29,655 nt of DNA. It comes from a virus. Position 1 is the first letter of the stretch. Every line of letters begins with the position of its first letter. The notes beneath the pieces are model-generated. The model worked only from the letters and a program-made list of their open reading frames with translations, was not told the origin of the DNA and made no database searches. A program made the translations under genes and the position numbers. The stretch lies in the IMG/VR virus record IMGVR_UViG_3300048088_000201, positions 1-29,655 of that record; one strand, written 5' to 3'. This document shows, piece by piece, positions 19,387 through 26,882 of this stretch.

Positions 19387-19981
19387 TATGGCCCGCGAAG
19401 GCATCTCGAAGGATCGCAAGAACCAGCAGCAAGGCTACAACTTCCGCGGCATCGATGACGTTTATTCGGCTCTCTCGCCGATGCTTGCTGCTCGAAAGCT
19501 CTGCATCCTCCCGCGCGTCATCAAGCGTGAGCAGGTCGAGCGCCAGACGTCCAAGGGTGGCGCGATCTTCTACACGACCGTGCATGTCGAGTTCGACTTC
19601 GTGAGCGCCGAGGACGGCAGCAAGCACACGATAGCGACTGTCGGCGAGGCGATGGACTCGGCTGACAAGAGCTCGAATAAGGCGATGAGCGCAGCCTTCA
19701 AATACGCCGCGTTTCAAGCCTTCTGCATCCCGACCGAAGGTGACAACGACGCCGATGCGCACACGCACGACGTCGCAGCCCCCGCACGAAACACCGTGCC
19801 CGCAATGCCCGACAGCGAAGTGGCTGATTGCCTCATCGCACTCAACGAGTGCGAAGACCTCGAATCGCTCAAAGGCATCTTTGGCGCCGCATGGAAGCGC
19901 GCTACTGACGAGCAGAAAACGAAGCTGCAGAAGAAGTATGACGAGCGCAAGGCCGCTCTCTCCGAACCCGCTCACGCATAA
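19328..19981 (+). CDS. erf: ERF-family single-strand annealing recombinase
   Basis: The 217-residue protein starts MSESTNFPRVYSAICNVISD. The ERF signature region is complete: GISKDRKNQQQGYNFRGIDD (near 24-44), then VYSALSPMLA, a beta segment with TVHVEFDFVSAEDGS and the TVGEAMDSADKSSNKAMSAAFKYA block (about 103-127). ERF proteins anneal complementary single strands and promote genome circularisation or recombination, as in P22. GGAG lies upstream, within the overlapping small ORF. The SSB gene follows immediately, and such pairs usually work together. The C-terminal 60 residues are charged and variable, as usual. Confidence 0.93.
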   Translation: MSESTNFPRVYSAICNVISDMAREGISKDRKNQQQGYNFRGIDDVYSALSPMLAARKLCILPRVIKREQVERQTSKGGAIFYTTVHVEFDFVSAEDGSKHTIATVGEAMDSADKSSNKAMSAAFKYAAFQAFCIPTEGDNDADAHTHDVAAPARNTVPAMPDSEVADCLIALNECEDLESLKGIFGAAWKRATDEQKTKLQKKYDERKAALSEPAHA

Positions 19982-19990
19982 GGAAACATC

Positions 19991-20437
19991 ATGGCATCAG
20001 TCAACAAAGTCGTACTCATCGGAAATTTGGGCGCGGACGTCGAAACAAGGTATCTGCCCAGTGGTGACGCCGTGGCGAACATTCGCCTCGCGACGACGGA
20101 CAAGTACAAGGACAAGTCCACCGGCGAATGGAAAGAATCGACTGAATGGCATCGCGTCGCTTTCTTCGGGAAGTTGGCCGAGATCGTCACGCAATACCTG
20201 AAGAAAGGCTCGTCCTGCTACATCGAAGGAAAGATCCGCACGCGCAAATGGACGGACAAGGACGGCGCAGAGAAGTACTCGACCGAGATCGTTGCCGACC
20301 AGATGCAAATGCTCGGCGGCCGCCAGGACGGTGGCGCAAGCGGCGAGAGCCAGCACCCCAAGCGCCCCGCTCAGCGCAATAAGACCGCACCGGCGAACGC
20401 TGACCTCAACGATGACATGAGCGACGTGCCGTTCTGA
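19991..20437 (+). CDS. ssb: Single-stranded DNA-binding protein
   Basis: The 148-residue protein has a full bacterial-type OB fold: [20 protein letters not shown] (2-21), '[20 protein letters not shown]', '[16 protein letters not shown]' and '[19 protein letters not shown]'. A flexible tail ends in the acidic [11 protein letters not shown] motif that recruits partner proteins. AAGGAAAC precedes the ATG. It would protect single strands and serve ERF annealing and DnaB replication. After it, a 54-base gap holds a CGCCGGC/GCTGGCG hairpin without a T-run. Confidence 0.96.
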   Translation: MASVNKVVLIGNLGADVETRYLPSGDAVANIRLATTDKYKDKSTGEWKESTEWHRVAFFGKLAEIVTQYLKKGSSCYIEGKIRTRKWTDKDGAEKYSTEIVADQMQMLGGRQDGGASGESQHPKRPAQRNKTAPANADLNDDMSDVPF

Positions 20438-20490
20438 CCTAAACCGCACCGCGTCGCCGGCCTGCGCTGGCGGCGCACAGGAGATCAAGC

Positions 20491-20742
20491 ATGGAGGAGC
20501 AGCTTAGTGGGTGGTTTCCGAGAACGATTAAGCCAGTCCATCACGGCGTGTACGAAGTCCGCACAAAGGCGACTGGCAGGCTAACGCGATGGTTTAGCTG
20601 CTGGAGTGGCGAATACTGGGGCCGATCGGCTCAGACGCCAGAGGATGCAGCGGAGTACTGCGACACACGAAGCGACGCAGCGGAGCATGCTGGCGGGTTT
20701 GAGTGGCGCGGGGTTCTGAGGGGTAATGATGGAAATTTTTGA
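20491..20742 (+). CDS. Small 'WFP...PVH.G.YE' protein, copy B (83 aa)
   Basis: MEEQLSGWFPRTIKPVHHGV shares the WFP, PVHxGxYExR, W-GE and final FEWRGV elements with the 64-residue copy at 15487. It is longer by an insert rich in Asp/Thr (TPEDAAEYCDTRSDAAEHAG). AGGAG precedes the ATG. Its 3' end overlaps the next gene. It is paired directly with copy B of the second duplicated family, unlike the A copies, which are separated. Confidence 0.68.
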   Translation: MEEQLSGWFPRTIKPVHHGVYEVRTKATGRLTRWFSCWSGEYWGRSAQTPEDAAEYCDTRSDAAEHAGGFEWRGVLRGNDGNF

Positions 20743-21115
20743 CCTGTTGGCCGATCCTGGCGAGGCGACGATACGGATCTGCGGCCGAGAAAAGATGCCG
20801 TGGTGGAAACTCGGCAGCCTGTGTCGGTACGATTCAAACGCCTACGGCGAAGGATATGAATTCATCGTCAACGTGGCGCTGAATCACTACGAGATCAAGC
20901 GAAAGACCCCAAAGGGATGCTGGATCGACATATATGGAACGGAGAAATTCGTTCTTGATAACGCCCGCAAGCGTTGGGCATACCCAACGGAAGAACTGGC
21001 CCGAGAATCGTTCATCGCCCGCAAGCAGTCACAAATTCAACACCTAAAGCGGCAACTTGAGCATGCAGAAGCCGCCCTCGCGCACATGAGCAAGGAAACC
21101 GGAGAACAATCATGA
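20726..21115 (+). CDS. 'LCRYDS...RKTPKGxWID' protein, copy B (129 aa)
   Basis: It reads MMEIFDLLADPGEATIRICG and continues with SLCRYDS, RKTPKGCWIDI, KFVLDNARKRWAYPTEELARES and a long charged helix. It is clearly homologous to 17452-17832. The GGGG of the preceding gene's end serves as ribosome site; either of two adjacent ATGs may start it. Function unknown. It precedes a small helical gene by an ATGA overlap. Confidence 0.72.
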   Translation: MMEIFDLLADPGEATIRICGREKMPWWKLGSLCRYDSNAYGEGYEFIVNVALNHYEIKRKTPKGCWIDIYGTEKFVLDNARKRWAYPTEELARESFIARKQSQIQHLKRQLEHAEAALAHMSKETGEQS

Positions 21116-21348
21116 ACAAGACCGCCTTATTCGCCGACATCGACAGCGCAGCAGCGCGAGCGCAAGCATTCTCGCACCTTCCCATGATCGACCACCCGAC
21201 AAGCGACGTTCGCCAGCAGTTGAGAGACGCGGAAATCGCCATCCTCGAAGCGACGATGCGCCGGGACATGCTGCGCTTGATCGTCGAGATGCGTGACGCT
21301 CAGGATCTTCGCCGCACACGTTCGATCCTGCAAAAAATTTGTGCTTAA
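21112..21348 (+). CDS. Hypothetical helical protein (78 aa)
   Basis: MNKTALFADIDSAAARAQAF starts the product, overlapping the previous stop, with GGAG upstream. It is fully helical and charged (QQLRDAEIAILEATMRRDML). The stop codon lies inside the -35/operator region of the next promoter, so the promoter evolved at the gene end. No family recognised. Confidence 0.65.
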   Translation: MNKTALFADIDSAAARAQAFSHLPMIDHPTSDVRQQLRDAEIAILEATMRRDMLRLIVEMRDAQDLRRTRSILQKICA

Positions 21349-21397
21349 ACGATGCCCTATTAGGATCGTTTCGCGGTATGATGGTTGAAACGATCCT
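21341..21397 (+). promoter_or_regulatory. Promoter/operator region with one full and one half-site
   Basis: GTGCTT (21341-21346) abuts the 25-bp palindrome 21347-21371: AAACGATGCC (10/10), CTATT and AGGATCGTTT (9/10), the most symmetric copy. The corresponding -10 (GATCGT) is poor, but TATGAT follows at 21377-21382. A second half-site AAACGATCCT lies at 21388-21397. It controls the Gp157-helicase cluster. Confidence 0.65.
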
Positions 21398-21430
21398 CAA
21401 ACAGCAGCATACAACCAAAAGGAAATAGCC

Positions 21431-21925
21431 GTGAACGCACCGCTTTACCAACTGACTGGCGAACTGCTCGCGATCCGCAATGACCTGATGGACGCAGGTT
21501 TCGACGACACCACGATCGAAGACACGCTCGAAGGCTGCGCCGAAGATTTCGACAAGAAGGCTGTCGGATGCGCCCTGATTTCGCGCGAACTCGATGCCAA
21601 CGCGAAGATGATCCGCGATGCGGCCGCCGAGCTCGTTGAGCGTGCCCGCAAGATCGAAGCGCGCGCCGAGCGACTGCAAGACTACCTGCAACTGAACATG
21701 AAGGCCGTTCAGCGCCTTCGCATCGAAAACCCGCTCGTGACCATCGCCCTGCGCGAGGGCCGCGACAAGTCCGTCGAAGTGCTCGACGCCGAGTTGATCC
21801 CGCAACAGTTCATGCGCGTCAAGACCGAGCCGAACAAGACGGAACTGAAGAAGGCGCTCGAATCCGGTCAGGAAATCGTCGGCGCCCGCCTCGTCATCAA
21901 GGATCGACTCGAGATCCGCGTTTAA
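21431..21925 (+). CDS. Siphovirus Gp157-like protein (164 aa)
   Basis: A GTG start with AAAGGA reads MNAPLYQLTGELLAIRNDLM. The architecture (an N-terminal 'LYQLTGE' helix, a coiled coil with 'KIEARAERLQDYLQLNM', then a beta-rich 'NPLVTIALREGRDKSVEVLD' and 'PNKTELKKALESGQEIVGARLV') matches the Gp157 family (PF05565). In some siphoviruses it has been linked to phage resistance or replication, but the mechanism is unclear. It commonly sits next to recombination genes, as here. Confidence 0.85.
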   Translation: MNAPLYQLTGELLAIRNDLMDAGFDDTTIEDTLEGCAEDFDKKAVGCALISRELDANAKMIRDAAAELVERARKIEARAERLQDYLQLNMKAVQRLRIENPLVTIALREGRDKSVEVLDAELIPQQFMRVKTEPNKTELKKALESGQEIVGARLVIKDRLEIRV

Positions 21926-21937
21926 CCGAGAGCAACC

Positions 21938-22069
21938 ATGTCCACGACCTTAACGATTCTCTCTGGTGGTTACCTTGAAATCGCGTGCGCGAACCCTTGG
22001 GCTGAGCCCTTGCGCCGGCACTACGTGATTCGCCGCACCGTGGACTGGTCAAGCATCCCATGGTGCTGA
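21938..22069 (+). CDS. Small hypothetical protein (43 aa)
   Basis: It reads MSTTLTILSGGYLEIACANP and ends DWSSIPWC. It sits between the Gp157 gene and a GTG-start ORF one base further on. The ribosome site is weak (GAGAG). Its tryptophans and lack of a membrane segment suggest a compact soluble peptide. It is supported mainly by the tight gene spacing. Confidence 0.45.
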   Translation: MSTTLTILSGGYLEIACANPWAEPLRRHYVIRRTVDWSSIPWC

Positions 22070-22070
22070 C

Positions 22071-22247
22071 GTGAGTCGAGAGGAAGCATTGCGCCGATTT
22101 CTATCGGCAGTGCGAGCAGGCCGAAACGGGGACTACTCGGAAGCCAAAGAAATTGTCGAGCGCGTTAGAGAAAAGGCCGGAGACGTAGCGGCCGAGCGAG
22201 CAAAGAAGGAAGTTTGGGCCTATATCAAATCGGGGAAACGAGCGTGA
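22071..22247 (+). CDS. Small helical protein (58 aa)
   Basis: A GTG start one base after the previous stop reads MSREEALRRFLSAVRAGRNG. It is highly charged and helical (AKEIVERVREKAGDVAAERA), a pattern common among small phage proteins. Its stop overlaps the GTG of the helicase gene (GTGA). No motif beyond the helix. Confidence 0.55.
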   Translation: MSREEALRRFLSAVRAGRNGDYSEAKEIVERVREKAGDVAAERAKKEVWAYIKSGKRA

Positions 22248-23680
22248 TTCAAACAACACAAAGCGCCTTACACGCGGCACAACACACGGGCGCATACGAG
22301 GCGTTCATTGCCAGCAAGCAGTTTTCAGACATTCCGACCGGGTTCGATTGCGATGTTCCGGTTGGCCCGCTGTTCGATTTTCAAGCCGCTTGCGTGAAGT
22401 GGGCGCTGAAGCGTGGGCGCGCTGCACTGTTCGAGGATACGGGCCTCGGCAAGACTGTACAGCAAGTCACTTGGGCGAACGAAGTCCACAAGCACACTGG
22501 CGGAAACGTAATCATCGCCGCGCCGCTCTGCGTGGCGCAGCAAACCATCGAAGAAGCCGCGAAGATCGGCATTGAAGTGAAATATTGCCGCAGCGATGCT
22601 GATGTTGTCGATGGCATCACGATCACGAACTACGAAATGCTTGAGCATTTCGACCTTGAATCGTTCGTCGGCGTCGTTCTCGACGAATCGAGCGTCATCA
22701 AGTCGGCGAACGGCAAGACGCGTCAGTTCATCACGGATTCATTCCGCCGAACGCCCTACAAGCTGTCCTGCACGGCGACGCCCAGCCCGAATGATTGGAT
22801 GGAGCTCGGCAATCAGGCTGAATTCCTCGGCGTCATGACGGCCGTCGAAATGCTCTCTACGTTCTTCACGCACGACGGCGGCGACACCGGCAAGTGGCGG
22901 CTGAAGGGTCACGGCAAGGTCAAGTTTTGGGAATGGATGGCGACGTGGGCCATCTGCATTCGCAGCCCTGCCGATCTCGGATTTTACGGCTCGCGGTATG
23001 TGCTCCCCGCGCTCAAGATGCATGAGCATGTGGTATCTGGCGGCGAACTGCTCGAAGGGCAGCTGTTCGCGACTGTTGCGCAATCGCTGTCCGAGCGTCG
23101 CCAAGCCAAAAAGGCAAGCATCAATTCGCGCCTCGAAGTGGCCGCGAACATCGCAAATGAGCACGACGGCCCCGTGATCGTCTGGTGCCACCTGAACGAA
23201 GAATCCGAGCGCCTCGCAAAGATGATCGACGGCGCGGTCGAAGTGACCGGCTCCATGACGGCCGAGCAGAAGACGGGAAACATCATGGCATTCACGCGTG
23301 GCGAGAAGCGTGTTTTGGTCAGCAAGCCGTCGATCTGCGGCGCAGGCATGAACTGGCAGCACTGCAATCAGATGATCTTTGCCGGCATGAACGACAGCTT
23401 CGAAGAGTTCTATCAAGCCGTGCGTCGCTGCTATCGATTCGGCCAAAAGCGCGAAGTCAACGTCCACATCATCACCGCGGACACGGAAGGCGCGGTCAAG
23501 GACAACATCAAGCGCAAGCAGGAACAAGCGAACGTCATGGCGCTGGAAATGGTCGCGCACATGATGGGCATCACCAAGAAACAGATTCAAGGCGCATCGA
23601 GCGGAACCGAAGCATATCGGCCGACCATGCCCATCGTCATCCCGGCCTGGGTGATCAACAACGTCGAGACACTGCAATGA
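22244..23680 (+). CDS. SNF2-like DEAD/DEAH-box helicase or translocase
   Basis: At 478 residues from the GTG at 22244 (GTGA overlap; a TTG start at 22214 is less likely). Motifs: ALFEDTGLGKT (Walker A, about 61-71), VVLDESSVIK (Walker B, 144-153), TATPSPND (motif III, 177-184), SKPSICGAGMNWQ (motif V) and QAVRRCYRFGQ (motif VI, SNF2 style). SNF2-type ATPases translocate on double-stranded DNA. It is directly fused by overlap to a DNA methyltransferase gene. Some phages carry this pair, and its job is not settled; protecting or remodelling phage DNA is possible. All motor motifs look intact. Confidence 0.88.
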   Translation: MIQTTQSALHAAQHTGAYEAFIASKQFSDIPTGFDCDVPVGPLFDFQAACVKWALKRGRAALFEDTGLGKTVQQVTWANEVHKHTGGNVIIAAPLCVAQQTIEEAAKIGIEVKYCRSDADVVDGITITNYEMLEHFDLESFVGVVLDESSVIKSANGKTRQFITDSFRRTPYKLSCTATPSPNDWMELGNQAEFLGVMTAVEMLSTFFTHDGGDTGKWRLKGHGKVKFWEWMATWAICIRSPADLGFYGSRYVLPALKMHEHVVSGGELLEGQLFATVAQSLSERRQAKKASINSRLEVAANIANEHDGPVIVWCHLNEESERLAKMIDGAVEVTGSMTAEQKTGNIMAFTRGEKRVLVSKPSICGAGMNWQHCNQMIFAGMNDSFEEFYQAVRRCYRFGQKREVNVHIITADTEGAVKDNIKRKQEQANVMALEMVAHMMGITKKQIQGASSGTEAYRPTMPIVIPAWVINNVETLQ

Positions 23681-24567
23681 ACGTCATTAACCAAGAAATC
23701 CAAGATCGATTTTCAGTCTACAACGCCGACTGCGTGGACCTCGCGCGATCGCTTCCCGAGAATTCCGTCGATTTCTCGGTGTACAGCCCGCCGTTCGAGT
23801 CGTTATTCGTGTTCAGCAATTCCGAGCGCGACATGGGCAACAATGCATCGAGCGCTGATTTCTGGACGCACTATCGATTCCTGATCGCCGAGCATTTCCG
23901 CATCATGAAGCCGGGCCGACTGGTTGCGATCCATTGCATGCAACTTCCGACGTCGAAGGCGCGCGATGGCTACATCGGTCTGAAGGACTTCCGCGGCGAG
24001 ATCATCCGCGCGCACCAAGAAGCCGGTTTCATCTACCACTCGGAAGTGTGCATTTGGAAAGATCCGGTCGTTGCGATGCAGCGCACGAAGGCACTCGGTC
24101 TGCTCTACAAGCAACTGCGCAAAGACAGCGCAATGAGCCGGCAAGGCATCGCCGATTATCTCGTCATCATGCGTAAGCCGGGCGAAAATCTCGAGCCGGT
24201 CACGCACACGACGGAGGATTTCCCGGTCGATCTTTGGCAGCGCTTCGCGTCTCCCGTCTGGATGGACATCAACCAGTCGAAGACGCTGCAATATATGAGC
24301 GCGCGCGAGAACGACGACGAGCGCCATATTTCGCCGCTCCAGCTCGAAGTGATCGAGCGCGCCATCGAACTGTGGACGAACCCGAACGATCTGGTCTACA
24401 CGCCGTTCCTCGGAATCGGCAGCGAAGTCTATACGGCGTTGAAGATGGGGCGCCGCGGCATTGGGTCTGAGCTCAAATCGTCGTACTACCGTCTTGCCGT
24501 CGAGAACTGCAAAGCGGCCGTCGCGGATAACCAGGCGGATCTGTTCGCGGGAGAGCAAGCAGCATGA
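23677..24567 (+). CDS. DNA methyltransferase (N4-cytosine/N6-adenine type)
   Basis: The 296-residue protein has motif IV SPPF (37-40, after VDFSVY) preceded by NADCVDLARSLPENS. The SAM-binding TPFLGIGSEVYTALKMGRRG (242-261) is near the C-terminus, a permuted beta-type order. SPP[YF] is usual for amino-methyltransferases acting on cytosine N4 or adenine N6. No restriction nuclease is adjacent, so it is likely an orphan enzyme that hides phage DNA from host restriction or marks it for phage use. The ATG overlaps the helicase stop (ATGA). Recognition sequence unknown. Confidence 0.9.
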   Translation: MNVINQEIQDRFSVYNADCVDLARSLPENSVDFSVYSPPFESLFVFSNSERDMGNNASSADFWTHYRFLIAEHFRIMKPGRLVAIHCMQLPTSKARDGYIGLKDFRGEIIRAHQEAGFIYHSEVCIWKDPVVAMQRTKALGLLYKQLRKDSAMSRQGIADYLVIMRKPGENLEPVTHTTEDFPVDLWQRFASPVWMDINQSKTLQYMSARENDDERHISPLQLEVIERAIELWTNPNDLVYTPFLGIGSEVYTALKMGRRGIGSELKSSYYRLAVENCKAAVADNQADLFAGEQAA

Positions 24568-24932
24568 GCGAACTCTACGGCGTCAGCCAGTTCCTGACGC
24601 TCCCCCTTCCGCCCTCCGTCAATCGCTACTGGCGGCAATCTCCGCGCGGCGTCTACCTGACGCAAGAAGCGAAGGATTTTCGCCAGAAGGTCGCCGAGAT
24701 CGTTGCCGAGCGCGAAGCCATCAAGTTCGGCAGTTCTCGATTGTTCATGGCCGTCCGCATTTGCATGCGCGACCGCCGCAAAGGTGATGTTGATAACAGG
24801 CTCAAGGGACTCTGCGACGCGCTCGAGCACGCCGGCGTATTCGACGATGACGAGCAGATCGACGAACTGCTTGTGACGCGCGGGCCGATTGTCAAGGGCG
24901 GCGAGTGTGTCGTGATGGTGGCGGCAGCATGA
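24564..24932 (+). CDS. rusA: RusA-type Holliday junction resolvase
   Basis: The 122-residue protein has the RusA fold signature: LPLPPSVNRYWR (13-24) and KGDVDNRLKGLCDALEHAGV (73-92), then FDDDEQIDEL (93-102). The acidic residues D75, D77 and D96 and lysine K81 align by spacing with the known E. coli RusA catalytic set. It cuts four-way junctions in pairs of symmetric nicks, resolving replication and recombination intermediates before packaging. It overlaps both neighbours by ATGA. Confidence 0.93.
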   Translation: MSELYGVSQFLTLPLPPSVNRYWRQSPRGVYLTQEAKDFRQKVAEIVAEREAIKFGSSRLFMAVRICMRDRRKGDVDNRLKGLCDALEHAGVFDDDEQIDELLVTRGPIVKGGECVVMVAAA

Positions 24933-25339
24933 AGGAAACGATCTTCCTCACTCCTACCAGCCGCGCGTATGCGATCGAATGCCTAAAGCGCCGACCAGAC
25001 GGTCACATGATGGTTCTGCAAGAGCGAACACGCAGCCTGAATCAAAACGCCCTGCTCCACCATCTGTTCGGCGTGGCGTCGAAGCAGGCAACGTACATGG
25101 GCCGCCAGTTCTCAGTCGCCCAATGGAAGGTGCTTTTTGTGAGCGGCCATGCGATCGCAACAGGCATCGGTGCCGACGTTATCCCCGGCCTAGAGGGTGA
25201 ATTCTGCAACGTTCGTGAGTCGAGCGCTCAGATGGGCGTCGGCCGCATGAACAGCCTGCTTGAGTACGTCCAAGCGTGGTTCGTCGAAAACAACATTCCA
25301 CTGAGCGCTCCGCCAGGATACGAGGATCTCGCCGCATGA
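24929..25339 (+). CDS. ninB: NinB-like recombination protein
   Basis: MKETIFLTPTSRAYAIECLK starts a 136-residue protein with TRSLNQNALLHHLFGVASKQ (34-53) and a C-terminal FCNVRESSAQMGVGRMNSLLEYVQAWFVEN block, both typical of NinB (Orf) of lambdoid phages. NinB binds single-stranded DNA and helps strand exchange in place of RecFOR. Its place directly after rusA mirrors the nin region order of recombination helpers. The start overlaps the RusA stop by ATGA. Confidence 0.88.
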   Translation: MKETIFLTPTSRAYAIECLKRRPDGHMMVLQERTRSLNQNALLHHLFGVASKQATYMGRQFSVAQWKVLFVSGHAIATGIGADVIPGLEGEFCNVRESSAQMGVGRMNSLLEYVQAWFVENNIPLSAPPGYEDLAA

Positions 25340-25692
25340 TTACAAGAGAACAAGTTCTCGCCTTACTGAGCGAGCGCGACTACACGATAACGGAGATGAG
25401 CGAAGCGCTCAACACGCACCGAAAGTCCGCGTGGCGACAGATCACCCGAGCGCACGCAGATGGTCAAGCGCACATCCTCGACTGGAGGCGAGCTGCAGGC
25501 AATCGCGGCGGCACGATGACAGCAATCTATCGCATTGGACCGGGAGAAGACGCGAAGAAGCCGAGGCCGTACACGCCTGCTGAGCGCACGGCAAGGCACA
25601 TGCAGAAGAACCGCATGATCTTCAAGGCGCGCCGAGCGGCGAAAAACGGCCAAATGAACCCGTTTTTTCAATTGCTGGAGGCCGCGCGATGA
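25336..25692 (+). CDS. HTH-like DNA-binding protein (118 aa)
   Basis: MITREQVLALLSERDYTITE and the following 'MSEALNTHRKSAWRQITRAHADGQ' form a winged-helix-type N-terminus (about 1-50). The rest is very basic (PYTPAERTARHMQKNRMIFKARRAAKNG). An ATGA overlap fixes the start rather than the longer frame. Likely a DNA-binding accessory protein; its target is unknown. Confidence 0.68.
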   Translation: MITREQVLALLSERDYTITEMSEALNTHRKSAWRQITRAHADGQAHILDWRRAAGNRGGTMTAIYRIGPGEDAKKPRPYTPAERTARHMQKNRMIFKARRAAKNGQMNPFFQLLEAAR

Positions 25693-25916
25693 GCGAGCAG
25701 AAACACGGTCACTACTTCAAGCCGTGCCCCTACCCTGCTGTCGATGTCTACCGTGTGCTGTCGATGTTCGGCGTATCTGACCCTTGCTTGCAACACGCAA
25801 TCAAGAAGCTGCTCGTTGCTGGCGGGCGCGGTCACAAGGACATCGGCAAGGACGTTCAGGAGTCGATCGACACTCTGGAGCGCTGGAAAGAGATGCGCAC
25901 GGAGGAAACAGCATGA
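25689..25916 (+). CDS. Hypothetical protein (75 aa)
   Basis: It starts MSEQKHGHYFKPCPYPAVDV with an ATGA overlap. The pattern 'HYFKPCPY...DVYRVLSMFGVSDPCLQHAIKKLLVAGGRGHKD' is a recognisable conserved phage hypothetical, usually beside recombination genes (resembles DUF1372-like small proteins, though I am not certain). Soluble, no catalytic motif. Confidence 0.7.
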   Translation: MSEQKHGHYFKPCPYPAVDVYRVLSMFGVSDPCLQHAIKKLLVAGGRGHKDIGKDVQESIDTLERWKEMRTEETA

Positions 25917-26056
25917 AGGCGTCACTGTTATTCGTCGCGCTGTTTGCTCTGCTCATCGTCGCTTCCGTTTGGTACGAAGTGTCGATGTGGCAGGAATGCC
26001 GAGCGACGCCGCATTCGTTCTGGTATTGCCTGCGCGTACTTGGGAGCCACGGATGA
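25913..26056 (+). CDS. Small membrane protein (47 aa)
   Basis: MKASLLFVALFALLIVASVW is one hydrophobic segment followed by a short cysteine-containing tail (WQECRATPHSFWYCLRV). The two cysteines could form a disulphide outside the cytoplasm. ATGA overlaps mark both ends, with GGAGG upstream. It is a likely signal-anchored peptide in an otherwise cytosolic recombination cluster; role unknown. Confidence 0.6.
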   Translation: MKASLLFVALFALLIVASVWYEVSMWQECRATPHSFWYCLRVLGSHG

Positions 26057-26487
26057 AGCGCTCTACCCCACTTCGCCGCACTGGCTTCAAGCGCCCCGAG
26101 CCGAAGCCGTTTGCTCTGGCAGATCGGCAGACGACGCTCAAACGCACGGCGATGAAGTCGCGCGTCAAGAAGCCGACCGTCGAGCAGGGATCGAAGTATC
26201 TGGCTGCGTGCAGAAACGAGCCGTGCTACCTCAACGTCAAGTGTCCGTGGACCGATTGGGCCGATCCCACAGTCGTACCATGTCATTCCAACTTCAGCAA
26301 GCATGGAAAGGCCGGCGCAATGAAAGCGGAGCATCGATTTAGCGTTCCCGGCTGCTACGCGTGCCATTGCTGGCTGGACGCTGGCCCGGCGCCATACGAA
26401 GACAAGGTCGAGAAGTTCGACAACGCACTCGCCCGATGGGAACCCCGCCGAGCCCGCAAAATGAACCTTGAACCGAACGCAGCATGA
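26053..26487 (+). CDS. DUF1364 (YbcO-like) nuclease-domain protein
   Basis: The 144-residue protein begins with a basic tail (MKRSTPLRRTGFKRPEPKPF), typical of the family. Residues 67-112 hold the domain: YLAACRNEPCYLNV, then VVPCHSNFSKHGKAGAMKAE and SVPGCYACHCWLDAG. The conserved Cys and His residues resemble an HNH/metal-binding nuclease centre, as in E. coli prophage YbcO. It often sits with nin-region genes. Catalytic activity is inferred from the family. Confidence 0.85.
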   Translation: MKRSTPLRRTGFKRPEPKPFALADRQTTLKRTAMKSRVKKPTVEQGSKYLAACRNEPCYLNVKCPWTDWADPTVVPCHSNFSKHGKAGAMKAEHRFSVPGCYACHCWLDAGPAPYEDKVEKFDNALARWEPRRARKMNLEPNAA

Positions 26488-26840
26488 GAACAACAATCAG
26501 CGCCAACCGCCAGCCGGAAACCGTATCGCCGCACGAGCTCGCCGAAGTGATGAAGCCGGGCGTTGCATATAGCCAAGACGCCGTGCTCGACATGCTGCCC
26601 GGCCGCCCTCGTTCGTGTGTGCGCGAAACGCTGCATCTTATGGTCAGCCGTGGCCAGGTGTGGCGCAACAACCAGCGCGGCGCGGTGACGTTTCAACTTC
26701 TCGAAGGCGACGAGTTACGGAACGCCGTCGACAAGGCAACAACGGTTCTCGAGCCGCCAGTGTGGATGCGCAGAAATCTCACCGGCTACAGCGCAGAGCA
26801 AGACCGCTTCCGATCGCTCTGTATGGTGACGCGCAAATAG
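26484..26840 (+). CDS. Winged-helix-like hypothetical protein (118 aa)
   Basis: MRTTISANRQPETVSPHELA starts the protein with an ATGA overlap. A middle section (YSQDAVLDMLPGRPRSCVRETLHLMVSRGQVWRNNQ, residues about 31-66, read in parts) suggests a winged helix. It closes the cluster before the 26852 promoter. A regulatory or DNA-binding role is plausible; no family recognised. Confidence 0.65.
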   Translation: MRTTISANRQPETVSPHELAEVMKPGVAYSQDAVLDMLPGRPRSCVRETLHLMVSRGQVWRNNQRGAVTFQLLEGDELRNAVDKATTVLEPPVWMRRNLTGYSAEQDRFRSLCMVTRK

Positions 26841-26851
26841 CGATTTATCGC

Positions 26852-26882
26852 TTGCGGAAACGATGCCGTATTAGTACTATAG
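26852..26882 (+). promoter_or_regulatory. Promoter with embedded operator (26858-26882)
   Basis: TTGCGG (26852-26857) and TACTAT (26875-26880) are 17 bp apart. The operator starts with a perfect AAACGATGCC half; the right half is weak (AGTACTATAG). A GCGGCAT in the opposite orientation lies downstream (26891-26897), as at the 16943 site. It should start the last cluster in the window. Confidence 0.7.

Noticed and set aside
24929-24960. AAACGATCTT near 24934 as another operator half-site
   Set aside because: It lies in the coding start of the NinB gene, matches only eight of ten positions, and has no partner half or promoter geometry.
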